Below are positions 17,911 to 26,751 of a stretch of 64,000 nt of DNA, in pieces. The position numbers were made by a program, and so were the translations under genes. Where the stretch lies: contig NZ_WKJL01000002.1 in the NCBI RefSeq assembly GCF_009674565.1, forward strand, positions 1 to 64,000, in the 5' to 3' direction. The notes beneath the pieces are model-generated. The model searched no databases and was not told the origin of the DNA. It saw only the letters and a program-made list of their open reading frames with translations. Each line of letters opens with the position of its first letter. Position 1 is the stretch's first letter. Source of the stretch: Duganella aquatilis (lineage in GTDB: Bacteria > Pseudomonadota > Gammaproteobacteria > Burkholderiales > Burkholderiaceae_D).

Positions 17911-19059
17911 TTACCAAAGCGCGGGTTGTCGGATGAAGAAATTGCGGATGACTTCTTCAACCGATGAGTCTGCGGGCAGGCTGGCCCACAGGGCCAGGTA
18001 GTCCGGTTTGCCGAGCGCGCGCCCGGCAAACAACAAGCTGGTCTGGCGCATCGGCCATTCCTTGTCGTACATCACGTCCGGCGGCAAGGGCCATGTGCGC
18101 TTGTCGCGGATGTAGGGCGCCATCCAGGCCATGGCCTGGGCCATGCTGCGGCCGTCGGGCGTGGCGTAGGTCCACAGATTATCCGACGGCGTCGACAGAA
18201 TCCGGCACAGCGCTGCCAGCGCTTCCAGGTCGAACAGCGCGTAGCCGTAGGGCTTGGTGCGTTTCAGTTCCAGCGGCAGGCTGCCGTCGGCGGCCAGCTG
18301 GGTCGGCAGCAACACGGTCTTGAAGCGGTCGCGGGCGTAGGCCAGCAGTTGCTGGTCGCCGGTCAGGTGGGCGAAGGCGGCGACCTGCAGCAGCCAGCAG
18401 GAGCCGTGGTTGTTTTTGGCGTCACGCTCGTCCTGGCCGTTCTTGCTGGTGGTCAGCCATTGCAGGTAGTCGGTGAACCAGTGGTGGATCTGGCGGCGCT
18501 CATCGGCGGACAGAATGTCGCCCTGTTCCAGCACTTCGACGGCGCGCGCTACCTCGACCAGATGCACGGTGTCGATGATGCCGATGCCGCGTCCGCTGGA
18601 GCGGCCGAAGATCGCCTGCGCATATTGCAGGTTGGGATTCAGGCGCGTGGCGGGATCGATGAACCAGGCGCGCAGGTGGTCGGCGGCATGTTCGGCATAG
18701 CGGCGCTCGCCGGAAATCTTCCAGGCCGCGACCAGCGCCGGCACCTGCACCGAAAACCGCACCAGCACGCGCCGGTGGGCGACGAAGTTGTCGGGATTGG
18801 TCAGGCCGTCACGCTGGATATAGGGACCGCCCGGCTGCGCCGGATCGGGCCACCAATAGTCGCCTTCCGAGTAAAAATCGTGCACGCCGCCACTGCTGCG
18901 CGGGCTGGGAAAGGCGGTGATGGTCTGCGGCGCCTGCGCCAGGCTGGACGCGGCCTCGCGCAGGATGCGCTGGCGGTCGATACCGGCGACGTCGAGCGGC
19001 TGCCCGGTTACCGGCAGGCAAAACAGCAATATCAGCGTGCAAAGCATTTTTTGAAGCAT
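17911..19059 (-). CDS. Secreted alginate-lyase-fold polysaccharide lyase (PL5/PL38-like), short form
   Basis: A 382-residue lyase homologous to the product of the last gene of this operon. A signal peptide ends near VTGQ-PL. It shares the same landmarks: VHDFYSEGDYWWPDP, LNPNLQYAQAIFGRSSGRGIG, and NNHGSCW with the catalytic Asn-His pair. It is about 26 residues shorter and has Cys-Trp where its partner has Thr-Phe next to that pair, so the two may differ in substrate or in endo/exo action. First gene of the operon, 30 bp before the receptor gene; two LacI-type palindromes lie directly upstream. Confidence 0.82.
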   Translation of the reverse strand: MLQKMLCTLILLFCLPVTGQPLDVAGIDRQRILREAASSLAQAPQTITAFPSPRSSGGVHDFYSEGDYWWPDPAQPGGPYIQRDGLTNPDNFVAHRRVLVRFSVQVPALVAAWKISGERRYAEHAADHLRAWFIDPATRLNPNLQYAQAIFGRSSGRGIGIIDTVHLVEVARAVEVLEQGDILSADERRQIHHWFTDYLQWLTTSKNGQDERDAKNNHGSCWLLQVAAFAHLTGDQQLLAYARDRFKTVLLPTQLAADGSLPLELKRTKPYGYALFDLEALAALCRILSTPSDNLWTYATPDGRSMAQAMAWMAPYIRDKRTWPLPPDVMYDKEWPMRQTSLLFAGRALGKPDYLALWASLPADSSVEEVIRNFFIRQPALW

Positions 19060-19068
19060 GTCTCACCA

Positions 19069-19082
19069 TGAAATCGTTTAAC
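19069..19082. promoter_or_regulatory. LacI-type operator, site A (lyase operon)
   Basis: TGAAATCGTTTAAC, a near-palindrome centred on CG, lies 9 bp upstream of the first lyase ATG. It shares AAATCGTTT with the palindrome before the GH9 gene and TCGTTTAAC with that before the distant TonB receptor. The position suggests repression by steric block of transcription. Confidence 0.6.
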
Positions 19083-19134
19083 ATTTCTTATGCCATCAAT
19101 TTACAGGTATTTCTTGTTATTTTTACGTTTTCTA

Positions 19135-19148
19135 GTAAAACGTTTAAC
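19135..19148. promoter_or_regulatory. LacI-type operator, site B (lyase operon)
   Basis: GTAAAACGTTTAAC is palindromic around central CG (AAACGTTT core is perfect). Its centre is 66 bp from site A, about six helical turns, which would allow a tetrameric repressor to loop DNA. A weaker half-like TTTTACGTTTTC lies between them near 19121-19132. Confidence 0.6.
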
Positions 19149-19185
19149 TTAGTATATAGAAGATATCCATGCGGCGTCAACAACT

Positions 19186-19941
19186 CTAATGCCGCGATGG
19201 CTTGTCCCGGTGCGAAAGCAGCCATAGCGGGAGCGGCAGCGCGGCCAGCAGCAGTAGCCAGACCAGCGAATACACGCTGTCCAGGCCGTCATTTTGCAGG
19301 TTGATGTAGAGCTGCACCGGCATGCCTTGCGGGAAGTAGGCGAAGATCATCACGATGCCGAATTCGCCGATCACACGGACCCACGCCAGCGCCAGCCCGG
19401 CCAGCAATCCGCGCGCGGACAAGGGCAGCGTCACCAGCCAGAACACGTGCCACGGCGTCGCGCCCAGCGTTTCCGCCGCTTCTTCCACGCTGCGCGAAAC
19501 AGACTCGAACGCCGTGCGGGCCGACATCACGTAGTAGGCCAGTCCGCCGTAAAGCTGCGCCAGGATGAAGGCGCCGATATTGTTCGAGATGAGGTAGCCG
19601 GCGGCGGCCAGCGGCTTGCCGAGCGCGCTGTATGGTCCGTAGGCGGACACCAGCAGAATGCCCATCGCCAGCGGTGGTGTCAGCAACGATGCCAGCACCA
19701 GCATTTCAACCACGCCGCGCGTCCGGCTTTTCGTGCGCGCCAGCCAGAACGCCAGCGGCGTTCCCAGCAAGGCAATCAGCAGCAGCGCCACCAGGCCGAG
19801 GCCGAGCGAGACGCGGGCCGACGCCAGGTCCGCAGGCGCGATGGCAAAGCTGCGCCACGGCGTTTGCTGTATCAGCGTGGCAAAAGGAAGCGCCAGCAGC
19901 AGGCAAGCCGGCAGGCCCAGCCAGCGGGCGTGATGCTTCAT
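19186..19941 (-). CDS. Molybdate/tungstate-type ABC transporter permease
   Basis: A 251-residue inner-membrane permease with about six helices and the ABC-permease coupling loop [26 protein letters not shown] followed by a [11 protein letters not shown] segment, as in ModB/WtpB/CysT-type permeases. ATG 19941 shares one base with the stop of the binding-protein gene (TGATG), so the two are translationally coupled. No ATP-binding subunit gene occurs on either side, which leaves the transporter incomplete within the window; an ATPase may be supplied from elsewhere. The oxyanion specificity is inferred from the partner protein. Confidence 0.83.
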   Translation of the reverse strand: MKHHARWLGLPACLLLALPFATLIQQTPWRSFAIAPADLASARVSLGLGLVALLLIALLGTPLAFWLARTKSRTRGVVEMLVLASLLTPPLAMGILLVSAYGPYSALGKPLAAAGYLISNNIGAFILAQLYGGLAYYVMSARTAFESVSRSVEEAAETLGATPWHVFWLVTLPLSARGLLAGLALAWVRVIGEFGIVMIFAYFPQGMPVQLYINLQNDGLDSVYSLVWLLLLAALPLPLWLLSHRDKPSRH

Positions 19942-20855
19942 CAGCGGTACAAGGCGTCGCCCTTGGGTTGACCGTAGCCGTTCTGATGGAACAGCGCCTG
20001 GCCGTCCGGGCTTTGCAGGAAAGTGATGAAGCGCTTCGCGGCTTCCGGCGCGGTCGCGTTCTTCAGCACGGCGGCGTAGAACACCAGCGCTTGCGGCCGC
20101 ACCGTTTCGCTCTTGCCGTCGCGGTGCTGGATCGGGAAGCTGACGGTGTCGTACCAATCCTTCGCATATTGCGGATTGCTCAGGTTGATCTGGTCCGGCA
20201 GCGCCACATACGGCAGCCTGGCGGAGATGGTCGCGCTCTCGTAACCGGACGCCGCGTCCAGCTGGCCGGCCTGGAGCCGGGTCAGCAGGCTGCCTTCGCC
20301 AAACACCTGCTGCGGGTTCTCGATCGGTCCCAGCACGGCGGCGGCCATGCCTGGCTGCTTGTAGTATTTTTCGGCCAGCAACAAGGTGAAGATGATGTTC
20401 TGGCCCTGCGGATCGACAGCCGGATCGGTGCGCCCGAAGCGCAGGCCGGGCGTCTGCAATATTTTCCACCAATCGGACTCGCCGGCCTTCAGCTGCGCGG
20501 CGTACGAACTTTTGGGATTGTAGGCGATCACCATGCGCGTGCTGGCCACCGGCACCGCTTCATCCACCAGGCCGGCCTGCTTGAGAATATCCATCGGCCC
20601 CGGATTGACGGAGACAAACACGTCGGCGACGATTTTCTTCGACGCCAGCAGCCGCGCCATGCCGTAAGCGCCCTGCCCTTGGCCCTGGTATTCGACGTGC
20701 TCGCGTTCGGCGAACGCCGGGCCGATAAACTTGTCCATCACCACGCCCATCGAGCCGGCGTAGGTGATGCGCACCGGCGTTTCGGCGTAAGACTGGGCGG
20801 CCACCATGGCCAGCAGCGCGCCAACCAAGGCGCGGCGTTTCAACTTCAAGTTCAT
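19941..20855 (-). CDS. Molybdate/tungstate-like periplasmic binding protein
   Basis: A 304-residue periplasmic protein with a signal peptide (cleavage near SYA-ET). The opening [20 protein letters not shown], then [14 protein letters not shown] and [14 protein letters not shown], match the ModA/WtpA-like oxyanion-binding group (class II periplasmic binding fold), where Ser and Asp side chains hold the oxyanion. It is upstream of, and overlaps, the permease gene. A LysR-type T-N11-A array lies upstream, shared with the divergent gene at 21021. Molybdate, tungstate or another oxyanion are all possible; a general SBP role cannot be excluded. Confidence 0.8.
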   Translation of the reverse strand: MNLKLKRRALVGALLAMVAAQSYAETPVRITYAGSMGVVMDKFIGPAFAEREHVEYQGQGQGAYGMARLLASKKIVADVFVSVNPGPMDILKQAGLVDEAVPVASTRMVIAYNPKSSYAAQLKAGESDWWKILQTPGLRFGRTDPAVDPQGQNIIFTLLLAEKYYKQPGMAAAVLGPIENPQQVFGEGSLLTRLQAGQLDAASGYESATISARLPYVALPDQINLSNPQYAKDWYDTVSFPIQHRDGKSETVRPQALVFYAAVLKNATAPEAAKRFITFLQSPDGQALFHQNGYGQPKGDALYR

Positions 20856-20915
20856 GCGGACTCCTTTGGTTCGTTATATTCCCGAGTATATGGCGAAGAA
20901 CTCAGGAAATCTGTC

Positions 20916-20961
20916 ATACCAAGGTATAGTCCATACCAAAAAGGTATCGCCGAAATGGTAT
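20916..20961. promoter_or_regulatory. LysR-type binding array between divergent genes
   Basis: ATACC-AA-GGTAT (20916-20927), ATACC-AAAAA-GGTAT (20933-20947, a true T-N11-A palindrome of 15 bp) and a further GGTAT half-site (20957-20961) are clustered between the divergent transporter and CMD-family genes. The LysR gene two positions downstream is the likely binder. Confidence 0.6.
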
Positions 20962-21020
20962 TGGCCCCGCAGCCGCAAGCGAACTTACACTGCCTGCATT
21001 CCTCAACAAAGGAGCGGCAA

Positions 21021-21416
21021 ATGAATAACGAACGCTACAAACGCGGCCTGGCAAAGCTGGAGGAAATCGACGGCCAGGCCGGCGAACATGTCATCGCCAG
21101 CCTGAAGGACATCGCGCCCGACTTCGCCACGCTGCTGATCGAGTTCCCGTTCGGCGACATCTATTCACGGCCTGGACTCGATCTGAAGGTGCGCGAGCTG
21201 GCCGTGGTGGCCGCGCTCACCGCGTTGGGCAACGCAGCGCCGCAACTCAAGGTGCATCTGCATGGCGCGCGCAATGTCGGCTGTTCACGGCAGGAGATCG
21301 TGGAAGTCATCATGCAGATGGCGGTGTACGCCGGCTTTCCCGCCGCGCTCAACGGGCTGTTCGCCGCCAAGGAAGTCTTCGCGCAAGAGGATACAATGGC
21401 ATCCCCAACCACGTAA
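21021..21416 (+). CDS. Carboxymuconolactone decarboxylase family protein
   Basis: A 131-residue all-helical protein of the CMD/AhpD superfamily. The central segment [56 protein letters not shown] is the diagnostic helix pair with the conserved His and the Glu of the EI(V)E motif. Only one Cys is visible, so it lacks the CxxC of AhpD-type peroxidase partners and is more likely a decarboxylase-like or unknown enzyme. AAAGGAG lies 7 bases before the ATG. It is followed within 12 bp by a LysR gene and diverges from the oxyanion transporter. Confidence 0.87.
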   Translation: MNNERYKRGLAKLEEIDGQAGEHVIASLKDIAPDFATLLIEFPFGDIYSRPGLDLKVRELAVVAALTALGNAAPQLKVHLHGARNVGCSRQEIVEVIMQMAVYAGFPAALNGLFAAKEVFAQEDTMASPTT

Positions 21417-21428
21417 TGCCCTCACCTT

Positions 21429-22295
21429 ATGGCGCTGCGCTTCAAACTGAGACAGCTGGAGATGTTCCTCGCGCTGGCCGAGACATTGAATTTCAGGGAA
21501 GCCGCCGCGCGCCTGCACATGACACAGCCGCCGCTGAGCCGTCAGATGCAGGAACTCGAAGCCGCGCTGGGTGCGCAATTGCTGCATCGCTCCAGCCAGG
21601 GCGTGACCTTGACCGGGTCCGGCGAACTGCTGGCGAAGGAAGCCGTGCGCCTGTTGCAGGACTGCGAAAAACTGGGCCAGCGATTTGCCGGCCAGCCTAC
21701 GCAGCGCCTGCGCATCGGCCTTACCACGGTGGTGGAGACGGAAAAATTCACCCAGCTGCCGCAATGGGACATCGACTTCAAGCGCCAAACCTCGGTGAAA
21801 TCCGTGCGCGACCTTCAGCAGGAGAAGCTCGACGCCGCCATCATCGGCATGCCGACCAAGACCGACGGCCTGACTGTCCGCCACCTGTACCGCGACCGCT
21901 TGTGCGTCGCGCTGCCGAAAGGGCATCGCCTGGCCGCCAGAAAAGCCATCTCGCTGCTGGATCTGAATGACAGCAAGCTGTTCTGGTTCCGGCGCGACCG
22001 CAATCCTGGCTTTTACGACGCCTGCGAAGCGCTATTCAAGAAGCTGCACTTTGCACCACAACGCCTGCCGGAGCCGACCGATCATCACGTCCTGTTGAGC
22101 AGGATCGCCAATGAAGACGGCATCGGACTGGTGCCCGAATCCTTGAAAAAGATCCGGCACCACGGCGTCGTCTTCCGAAAACTGAAGGAGGACGAACTGC
22201 TGTTCATCGATATCGGTATCGCCCACCGGCCCGATCCGGTTCGTCCACTGATGCAACCACTTATCCAGCAGTTGAAGACGTTGTTTGCATCTTGA
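21429..22295 (+). CDS. LysR-family transcriptional regulator
   Basis: A 288-residue LysR regulator. The winged helix-turn-helix (about 4-64) reads LRQLEMFLALAETLNFREAAARLHMTQPPLSRQMQELE, followed by a linker helix and a periplasmic-binding-like effector domain. It starts 12 bp after the CMD-family gene and is likely cotranscribed with it. The T-N11-A array upstream of that gene is the likely target, giving autoregulation and control of the divergent binding-protein/permease pair. Confidence 0.92.
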   Translation: MALRFKLRQLEMFLALAETLNFREAAARLHMTQPPLSRQMQELEAALGAQLLHRSSQGVTLTGSGELLAKEAVRLLQDCEKLGQRFAGQPTQRLRIGLTTVVETEKFTQLPQWDIDFKRQTSVKSVRDLQQEKLDAAIIGMPTKTDGLTVRHLYRDRLCVALPKGHRLAARKAISLLDLNDSKLFWFRRDRNPGFYDACEALFKKLHFAPQRLPEPTDHHVLLSRIANEDGIGLVPESLKKIRHHGVVFRKLKEDELLFIDIGIAHRPDPVRPLMQPLIQQLKTLFAS

Positions 22296-22385
22296 GATGA
22301 AAACTGGCTCGGTACTTGGCGTTTAGCAGCGCTTGCCACTAATTCGACACGCGGGAATTATAAGGAACGCTGCTGCCGCCGTCTT

Positions 22386-22976
22386 TTAAATCGCTCTGCG
22401 TCGGACTTTGCTAGCAGGCTTTGGGGGGACCGTCCGCTCCAACTGCAAATAAAAAAGATAGGCGCGCATGCCATTCATAAGATGCTCGATTTCGATAATG
22501 TCGCCGGTGCGGGCTGCTTGCATCAGTTCCTCAGCGAGGAAGAAAGCAATTTGTTCTAACGTCGCTTCATACTCCACCCGTGCATGCTCGATTGCCACAA
22601 TACGGCGGCGAAGCTGGGCAATCACCGCAAGAAGGGAACTCAGCCACTTATCGTAATCAGCCTCGATCACTTCCGCTTCCGGCTGTGTTGGCGGGTATGC
22701 GAAAGATGCGAACTGTAGCACCGACAACTGGTTGATCAGATTTGCCAACGCCGGCGCGGCGACATGCCAGCCATTTTTCAAGAGGTCATACAGCGCATTT
22801 ATGAGCAGTCCCTTGATGAGTTCGTTGGACATCAATCCGCCTGCCACACCCTGGGCTGCGTTCTTGATTTTCGTCACCTTGGTAGCTACAGTTTTTTTTG
22901 CCGGCGCTTTTTTTGCGGGCTTCACCGATGTAGGCTTGGGTTGATTTTTTGGCTTGGGATTTTTGGACGCTGGCAT
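22386..22976 (-). CDS. Hypothetical protein with Lys/Pro/Ala-rich N-terminus
   Basis: A 196-residue protein I do not recognise. Residues 1-38 are Lys-, Pro- and Ala-rich and probably disordered and nucleic-acid binding, resembling histone H1-like tails. Residues 40-95 are hydrophobic-amphipathic (GLMSNELIKGLLINALYDLLKNGW). Residues 105-165 form a probable coiled coil or helical bundle with many Arg and Glu. The last residues KVRRRAI are basic. The gene has lower GC than its neighbours, and is flanked by non-coding gaps of 90 and 76 bp, so it may be a more recent acquisition. Confidence 0.65.
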   Translation of the reverse strand: MPASKNPKPKNQPKPTSVKPAKKAPAKKTVATKVTKIKNAAQGVAGGLMSNELIKGLLINALYDLLKNGWHVAAPALANLINQLSVLQFASFAYPPTQPEAEVIEADYDKWLSSLLAVIAQLRRRIVAIEHARVEYEATLEQIAFFLAEELMQAARTGDIIEIEHLMNGMRAYLFYLQLERTVPPKPASKVRRRAI

Positions 22977-23052
22977 AGGAAATGTATAGATAGTTAGTAG
23001 ATTGGACTAAATAATCCTATCATGCCAATTAGGCAATAAATCTCTCACTTTC

Positions 23053-24495
23053 TCACGTCACGCTCTTCTTCAGACGGCGCCAGCCCAGCACCACGCCGGT
23101 CAGCGCCGACAGCGCGCCGGTCACGCACAGCACGATCACCAGCACGTCCCACAACGGCCGCGCACGCAGCATGGCGGCGAAGTCGAGCTGGTGCAGGCCG
23201 TTGAACAGCCAGCGGTTCCACTTGCTGTTGCGGTCGGCGTAGTCGGCGATCCGGCCTTGCGCGGCGTCGATGTAGAACGTGGTTTCATCGGCCAGCTGGA
23301 ATTGCGCGCGCAGCACCGGCAAGGTCGCCTGGCGGTGATGGCTGTAGTAGTAATTGTCTTCGCTGGTGAGCAGATCCGCCGCCTGCAACGGCGTGCCGGG
23401 CCGCACGGCCTGGATGGCGTGCAACAGGCGCTCGGCCGGAATCGACGGCACAACCTTGCCCGATGCGTCCAGCAGTCGCCGCTGCGCGCGGTCGAGGGCG
23501 CTCAGGTACAGCTGGCCGTCCACGCGCCGCCATACCAGTTCCAGCGTGCCGGGATGGCGGCGGAGAATCTGCGCCGCCGGCAGCGACAGATCGGCGCGGT
23601 CCAGCGGGCCGCCCGCGAACGCCAGCCTGTCCCGCGCCGTTACGCCCGGCGACGCCAGCCAGTTGAACGGCGTCACCGACAGCCAGCCGCTGAACAGCCA
23701 GGTGATCATCAGCGTTCCCATGCCGAGCCCCAGCCAGTGATGCCAGGCCCGCCAGCCGCGATACGGCGAACACCGGCCGCCGGCATAGCGGCGCCGCAGC
23801 CGCAGGCGCTGGAGGCCCAGCACCATACCCAGCATCACCAGCAGCAGCGCCGCGCCCGAAGTCCACATCACCACCTGCCGCCACGGCTGGCCGTGCGTGC
23901 GCAGCGGCGTGAAGTAGATCCAGTGGATCACCGAGCCGGCCCAGTTCCAGGCACGCTCGCTGCGCGTGGTGTCGCGCACCAGTTCGCCGGTGCGGCTCGA
24001 CACGTACAGCACGCTGCCGGCCGCATCGTTGGCGCTGACGCGGTACAGCGGCCGGTGGTCTTGCAGGCTGCCGAAGCTCCACTGGTCAATGTCGATCAAT
24101 TCGGCGGCAAGCGCCGTGGCGCCGGGCGCCGCGCTGACAGCGCTGGCGGAGGCCAGCACCGGCGTCACCTGCATCGCCTCGCCATCGTCGGCCCACACGG
24201 ACAGCCAATGCCCGCCGGCCTTGAACTGATAGGCCGCGCGGCCAGCCACCGCCGTCAGCCGTACCTCCTCCGGCACGCCGGGCCTGGCTGCGGTCTGCCA
24301 CGCATCCCAGGCGCTGAGGCGGACCTGCTGCGCCTTCAGCGGCGCCAGCCAGACCATGCGTTCCTGCTCGGTCAGCGCCGGATACGGCACGTACATCATC
24401 ACGATGCCGGAGCCGAACCACAGCAACACCAGCAAGCCGAGCGCAATGCCCAGCCAGCGGTGCCACAAGTGCGCCTGGCGCTTCCAGGAACTCAT
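23053..24495 (-). CDS. PepSY-associated membrane protein (ferric-reductase-like, PiuB type)
   Basis: A 480-residue membrane protein of the PepSY_TM family. The N-terminal helix WKRQAHLWHRWLGIALGLLVLLW contains the HxxxH heme-ligand-like spacing, and a large periplasmic PepSY domain follows. Further helices near residues 195-220 (with RLRLRR), 250-275 (HHWLGLGMGTLMITWLFSGW) and the C-terminus complete the four-helix pattern. These proteins commonly sit beside TonB receptors and are thought to reduce metal complexes at the inner membrane. ATG 24495 starts two bases after the receptor stop; a GTG at 24510 is the alternative. Cotranscription places it under the cobalamin riboswitch. Confidence 0.85.
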   Translation of the reverse strand: MSSWKRQAHLWHRWLGIALGLLVLLWFGSGIVMMYVPYPALTEQERMVWLAPLKAQQVRLSAWDAWQTAARPGVPEEVRLTAVAGRAAYQFKAGGHWLSVWADDGEAMQVTPVLASASAVSAAPGATALAAELIDIDQWSFGSLQDHRPLYRVSANDAAGSVLYVSSRTGELVRDTTRSERAWNWAGSVIHWIYFTPLRTHGQPWRQVVMWTSGAALLLVMLGMVLGLQRLRLRRRYAGGRCSPYRGWRAWHHWLGLGMGTLMITWLFSGWLSVTPFNWLASPGVTARDRLAFAGGPLDRADLSLPAAQILRRHPGTLELVWRRVDGQLYLSALDRAQRRLLDASGKVVPSIPAERLLHAIQAVRPGTPLQAADLLTSEDNYYYSHHRQATLPVLRAQFQLADETTFYIDAAQGRIADYADRNSKWNRWLFNGLHQLDFAAMLRARPLWDVLVIVLCVTGALSALTGVVLGWRRLKKSVT

Positions 24496-24497
24496 GA

Positions 24498-26600
24498 TCA
24501 GTAACGCCACTGCACGGTCAGCTCGGCATGGCGGCGATCACCCAGCAGGTACTGGCTGTCGCTGTAGGAGGTGACGGCGTACAGCTTGTCGGCCAGGTTG
24601 CGCAGGTTGAGCTGCACCTGCACATTGCGGCTGACGTTCCAGCCCAGCGATGCGTCGAAGGTGGTGTAGGCCGGCACCGACTGGCTGTTGGCGTTGTCGA
24701 TGAAACGTTCGCCGACGTAGCGGGCGCCGGCGGCGGCGCGCCAGCCGTTGTCGCGGTAGTTGAGCCACAGGTTGGCCGACACCTTCGGCACGTCGGACGG
24801 ACGGTTGCCGGCGCGCGACAGGTTGCCGCTTTCGATCAGCTGGTCGAATTTGGCGTCGGTGTAAGCCGCATTCGCTTCCAAGCGCCAGGCCTGCGCCAGC
24901 GCCACGCTGCCGGTCAATTCGGCGCCGCGCGACGATTGCGAACCGCCCTGTATCGACAGCGCCGGATTGGCCGGATCGCGCGTGACGATGTCGTCCTTGG
25001 TGATGCGGTACAGCGCCGCCGTCCACTCGGCCTTGCCGTTGGCCAGCGACTGCTTGACGCCCACTTCCCCCTGGCGCGACGAGGTCAGCTTGAAAGCGCT
25101 GTTGGCCAGGTTCAGCGACAGCAGGCTGGTGACCGGATCGCTGCCGGTGCTCAGCTGGCCGTACAGCGAGGTGTTGCGGTCGAGCTTCCATGTCAGGCCC
25201 AGGCGCGCGGCATTCGATTGCAGCGTGGCGTTGAAGCCGGCCGCACCGAGCAGGCTGACGCGGTCGACCTTGTAGCGGTCGTGACGCAGGCCGCCCAGCA
25301 ACAGCAGTTGTTCGTTGAGACTGTAGGCATCCTCGACGTAGAAGGCGTTGGTGATGGTGTGCGTTTTGAAGTTCGGCAGCAGCGGGTCCGGGCTGTCGAA
25401 CACGCCCGGATCGAAGCCGGTCGGCACCACGGTGGACGAACCGCCATACGGCGAGTTATTGGTATGCATGAAGTTGATCGCCGACGCTTCCCAGCCTGCC
25501 GCCACGCGGTTGGCGCCGGCGTTCCAGCGTGCTTCCAGGCGGTTGCCGGTCTGTTCCTGATCGTGGTGGATGGCGATGTAGTCGCTGCGCTCGACCAGGT
25601 TGGTGGCGGCGTCGTAGTGGTAGTACTCGGCGTTGCGCCAGTTGCGGCGCGCCTTCATATAGGCCAGCTCGTTGCTGATGGTGAGCGACGGCGACCAGCG
25701 CCAGGTCAGGCGCGCCACCGCCTTGTCGTCGGCGAAGGAAATGTCGGCGTCGCCGACGTCGTAGTTCTGGTCGCGCAGCGCGCGCGACAGGCCGCCGTTG
25801 ACCAGCGGCGTGCCGAAGTAACGCTGCGGCTTCTGCTCCAGGTGGTCTAGTTGCAGGTCCAGGTCCAGATCCGGCGTCAGCGCGTAGGTCACGCTGGTGA
25901 GCACCTTGCCGTGGCGCGCATCGCCACGGTCGATGAAGCCGTCGCTGTGGTCGGCATAGGCGTCGACGCGGAACGCGCCGTGCTCGCCCAGTGCGCCGGT
26001 GGCGCCGATGCCGGCGCGCAGCGCCTCGCCGCCGCCGATGCCGGCCATCGCCTCCACCGAGCTGGCGCGGCTCGGCGTCTTGCGCACCGCATTGATGGTG
26101 GCGCCGGTGGTGCCGCTGCCGTACACCACGGAACCGGGACCGCGCAGTACTTCGATGTATTCGTAGCCCCATGGATCGGACGGATAGGTCGCCGTGCCCG
26201 AACCCACCTGCGGACGCTGGCCGTTTTCCAGCATGGCGATCGAGCCGTTGCCGGTGAAGCCGCGCGCCGAATAGGCCACGCCGTTGCCGGGCGAGCTGAT
26301 GTCGGTCAGGCCGGTGGTGCGGGTGACCGCGTCCTTCACCAGCAGGTCGCCGCGCGCCTGCATGGTGTCGGCGCTGAGCGAGTCCACGCTGGCCGGCAGT
26401 TCCTGCGCGGTCAGGTTCAGGCGGCTGGCGGTGGCGTTCTGGCGCGTCAGGCCCAGGCCGTCGTTGCCGGCGGCGCCCTGCACGGTCACGGTGGGCATGA
26501 CATCGGGTTGTTCGGCCCAGGCGCCGGCGGCGGCTAGCATGGCGATGGCGGCAACGATGGGACGCAGGGACGTGGAACTGCTGGTCGGGGAATGGCTCAT
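24498..26600 (-). CDS. TonB-dependent receptor under cobalamin riboswitch control
   Basis: A 700-residue outer-membrane receptor. A signal peptide (cleavage near AWA-EQ) leads into the plug, with TVTVQG (TonB box-like), the YSARGFTGNGSIAMLENGQR loop and IEVLRGPGSVVYGSGTTGATINAV. The barrel ends with AELTVQWRY. The plug resembles siderophore-type receptors more than BtuB, yet a cobalamin riboswitch precedes the gene, pointing to corrinoid, cobalt-complex or cobalamin-related import. It is followed after two bases by a PepSY membrane protein. AGAAG lies about 6 bases before the ATG. Confidence 0.88.
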   Translation of the reverse strand: MSHSPTSSSTSLRPIVAAIAMLAAAGAWAEQPDVMPTVTVQGAAGNDGLGLTRQNATASRLNLTAQELPASVDSLSADTMQARGDLLVKDAVTRTTGLTDISSPGNGVAYSARGFTGNGSIAMLENGQRPQVGSGTATYPSDPWGYEYIEVLRGPGSVVYGSGTTGATINAVRKTPSRASSVEAMAGIGGGEALRAGIGATGALGEHGAFRVDAYADHSDGFIDRGDARHGKVLTSVTYALTPDLDLDLQLDHLEQKPQRYFGTPLVNGGLSRALRDQNYDVGDADISFADDKAVARLTWRWSPSLTISNELAYMKARRNWRNAEYYHYDAATNLVERSDYIAIHHDQEQTGNRLEARWNAGANRVAAGWEASAINFMHTNNSPYGGSSTVVPTGFDPGVFDSPDPLLPNFKTHTITNAFYVEDAYSLNEQLLLLGGLRHDRYKVDRVSLLGAAGFNATLQSNAARLGLTWKLDRNTSLYGQLSTGSDPVTSLLSLNLANSAFKLTSSRQGEVGVKQSLANGKAEWTAALYRITKDDIVTRDPANPALSIQGGSQSSRGAELTGSVALAQAWRLEANAAYTDAKFDQLIESGNLSRAGNRPSDVPKVSANLWLNYRDNGWRAAAGARYVGERFIDNANSQSVPAYTTFDASLGWNVSRNVQVQLNLRNLADKLYAVTSYSDSQYLLGDRRHAELTVQWRY

Positions 26601-26751
26601 GACGACTTCTCTTCAGTGAAGGGTTGGGAAATTCGGCGCGCAGACGAACGGACACACGCACGGCAAAGCGCGCGACGGCAGTGACAGATCGGAAAACGAC
26701 AACGAACAATTAACAGGCCAGACCACACCCCGGGCTCGGCACATTAATCGT

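Noticed and set aside
15328..17967. 879-codon frame antisense to the TonB receptor
   Set aside because: Shadow frame; composition unlike any protein and the receptor is complete on the opposite strand.
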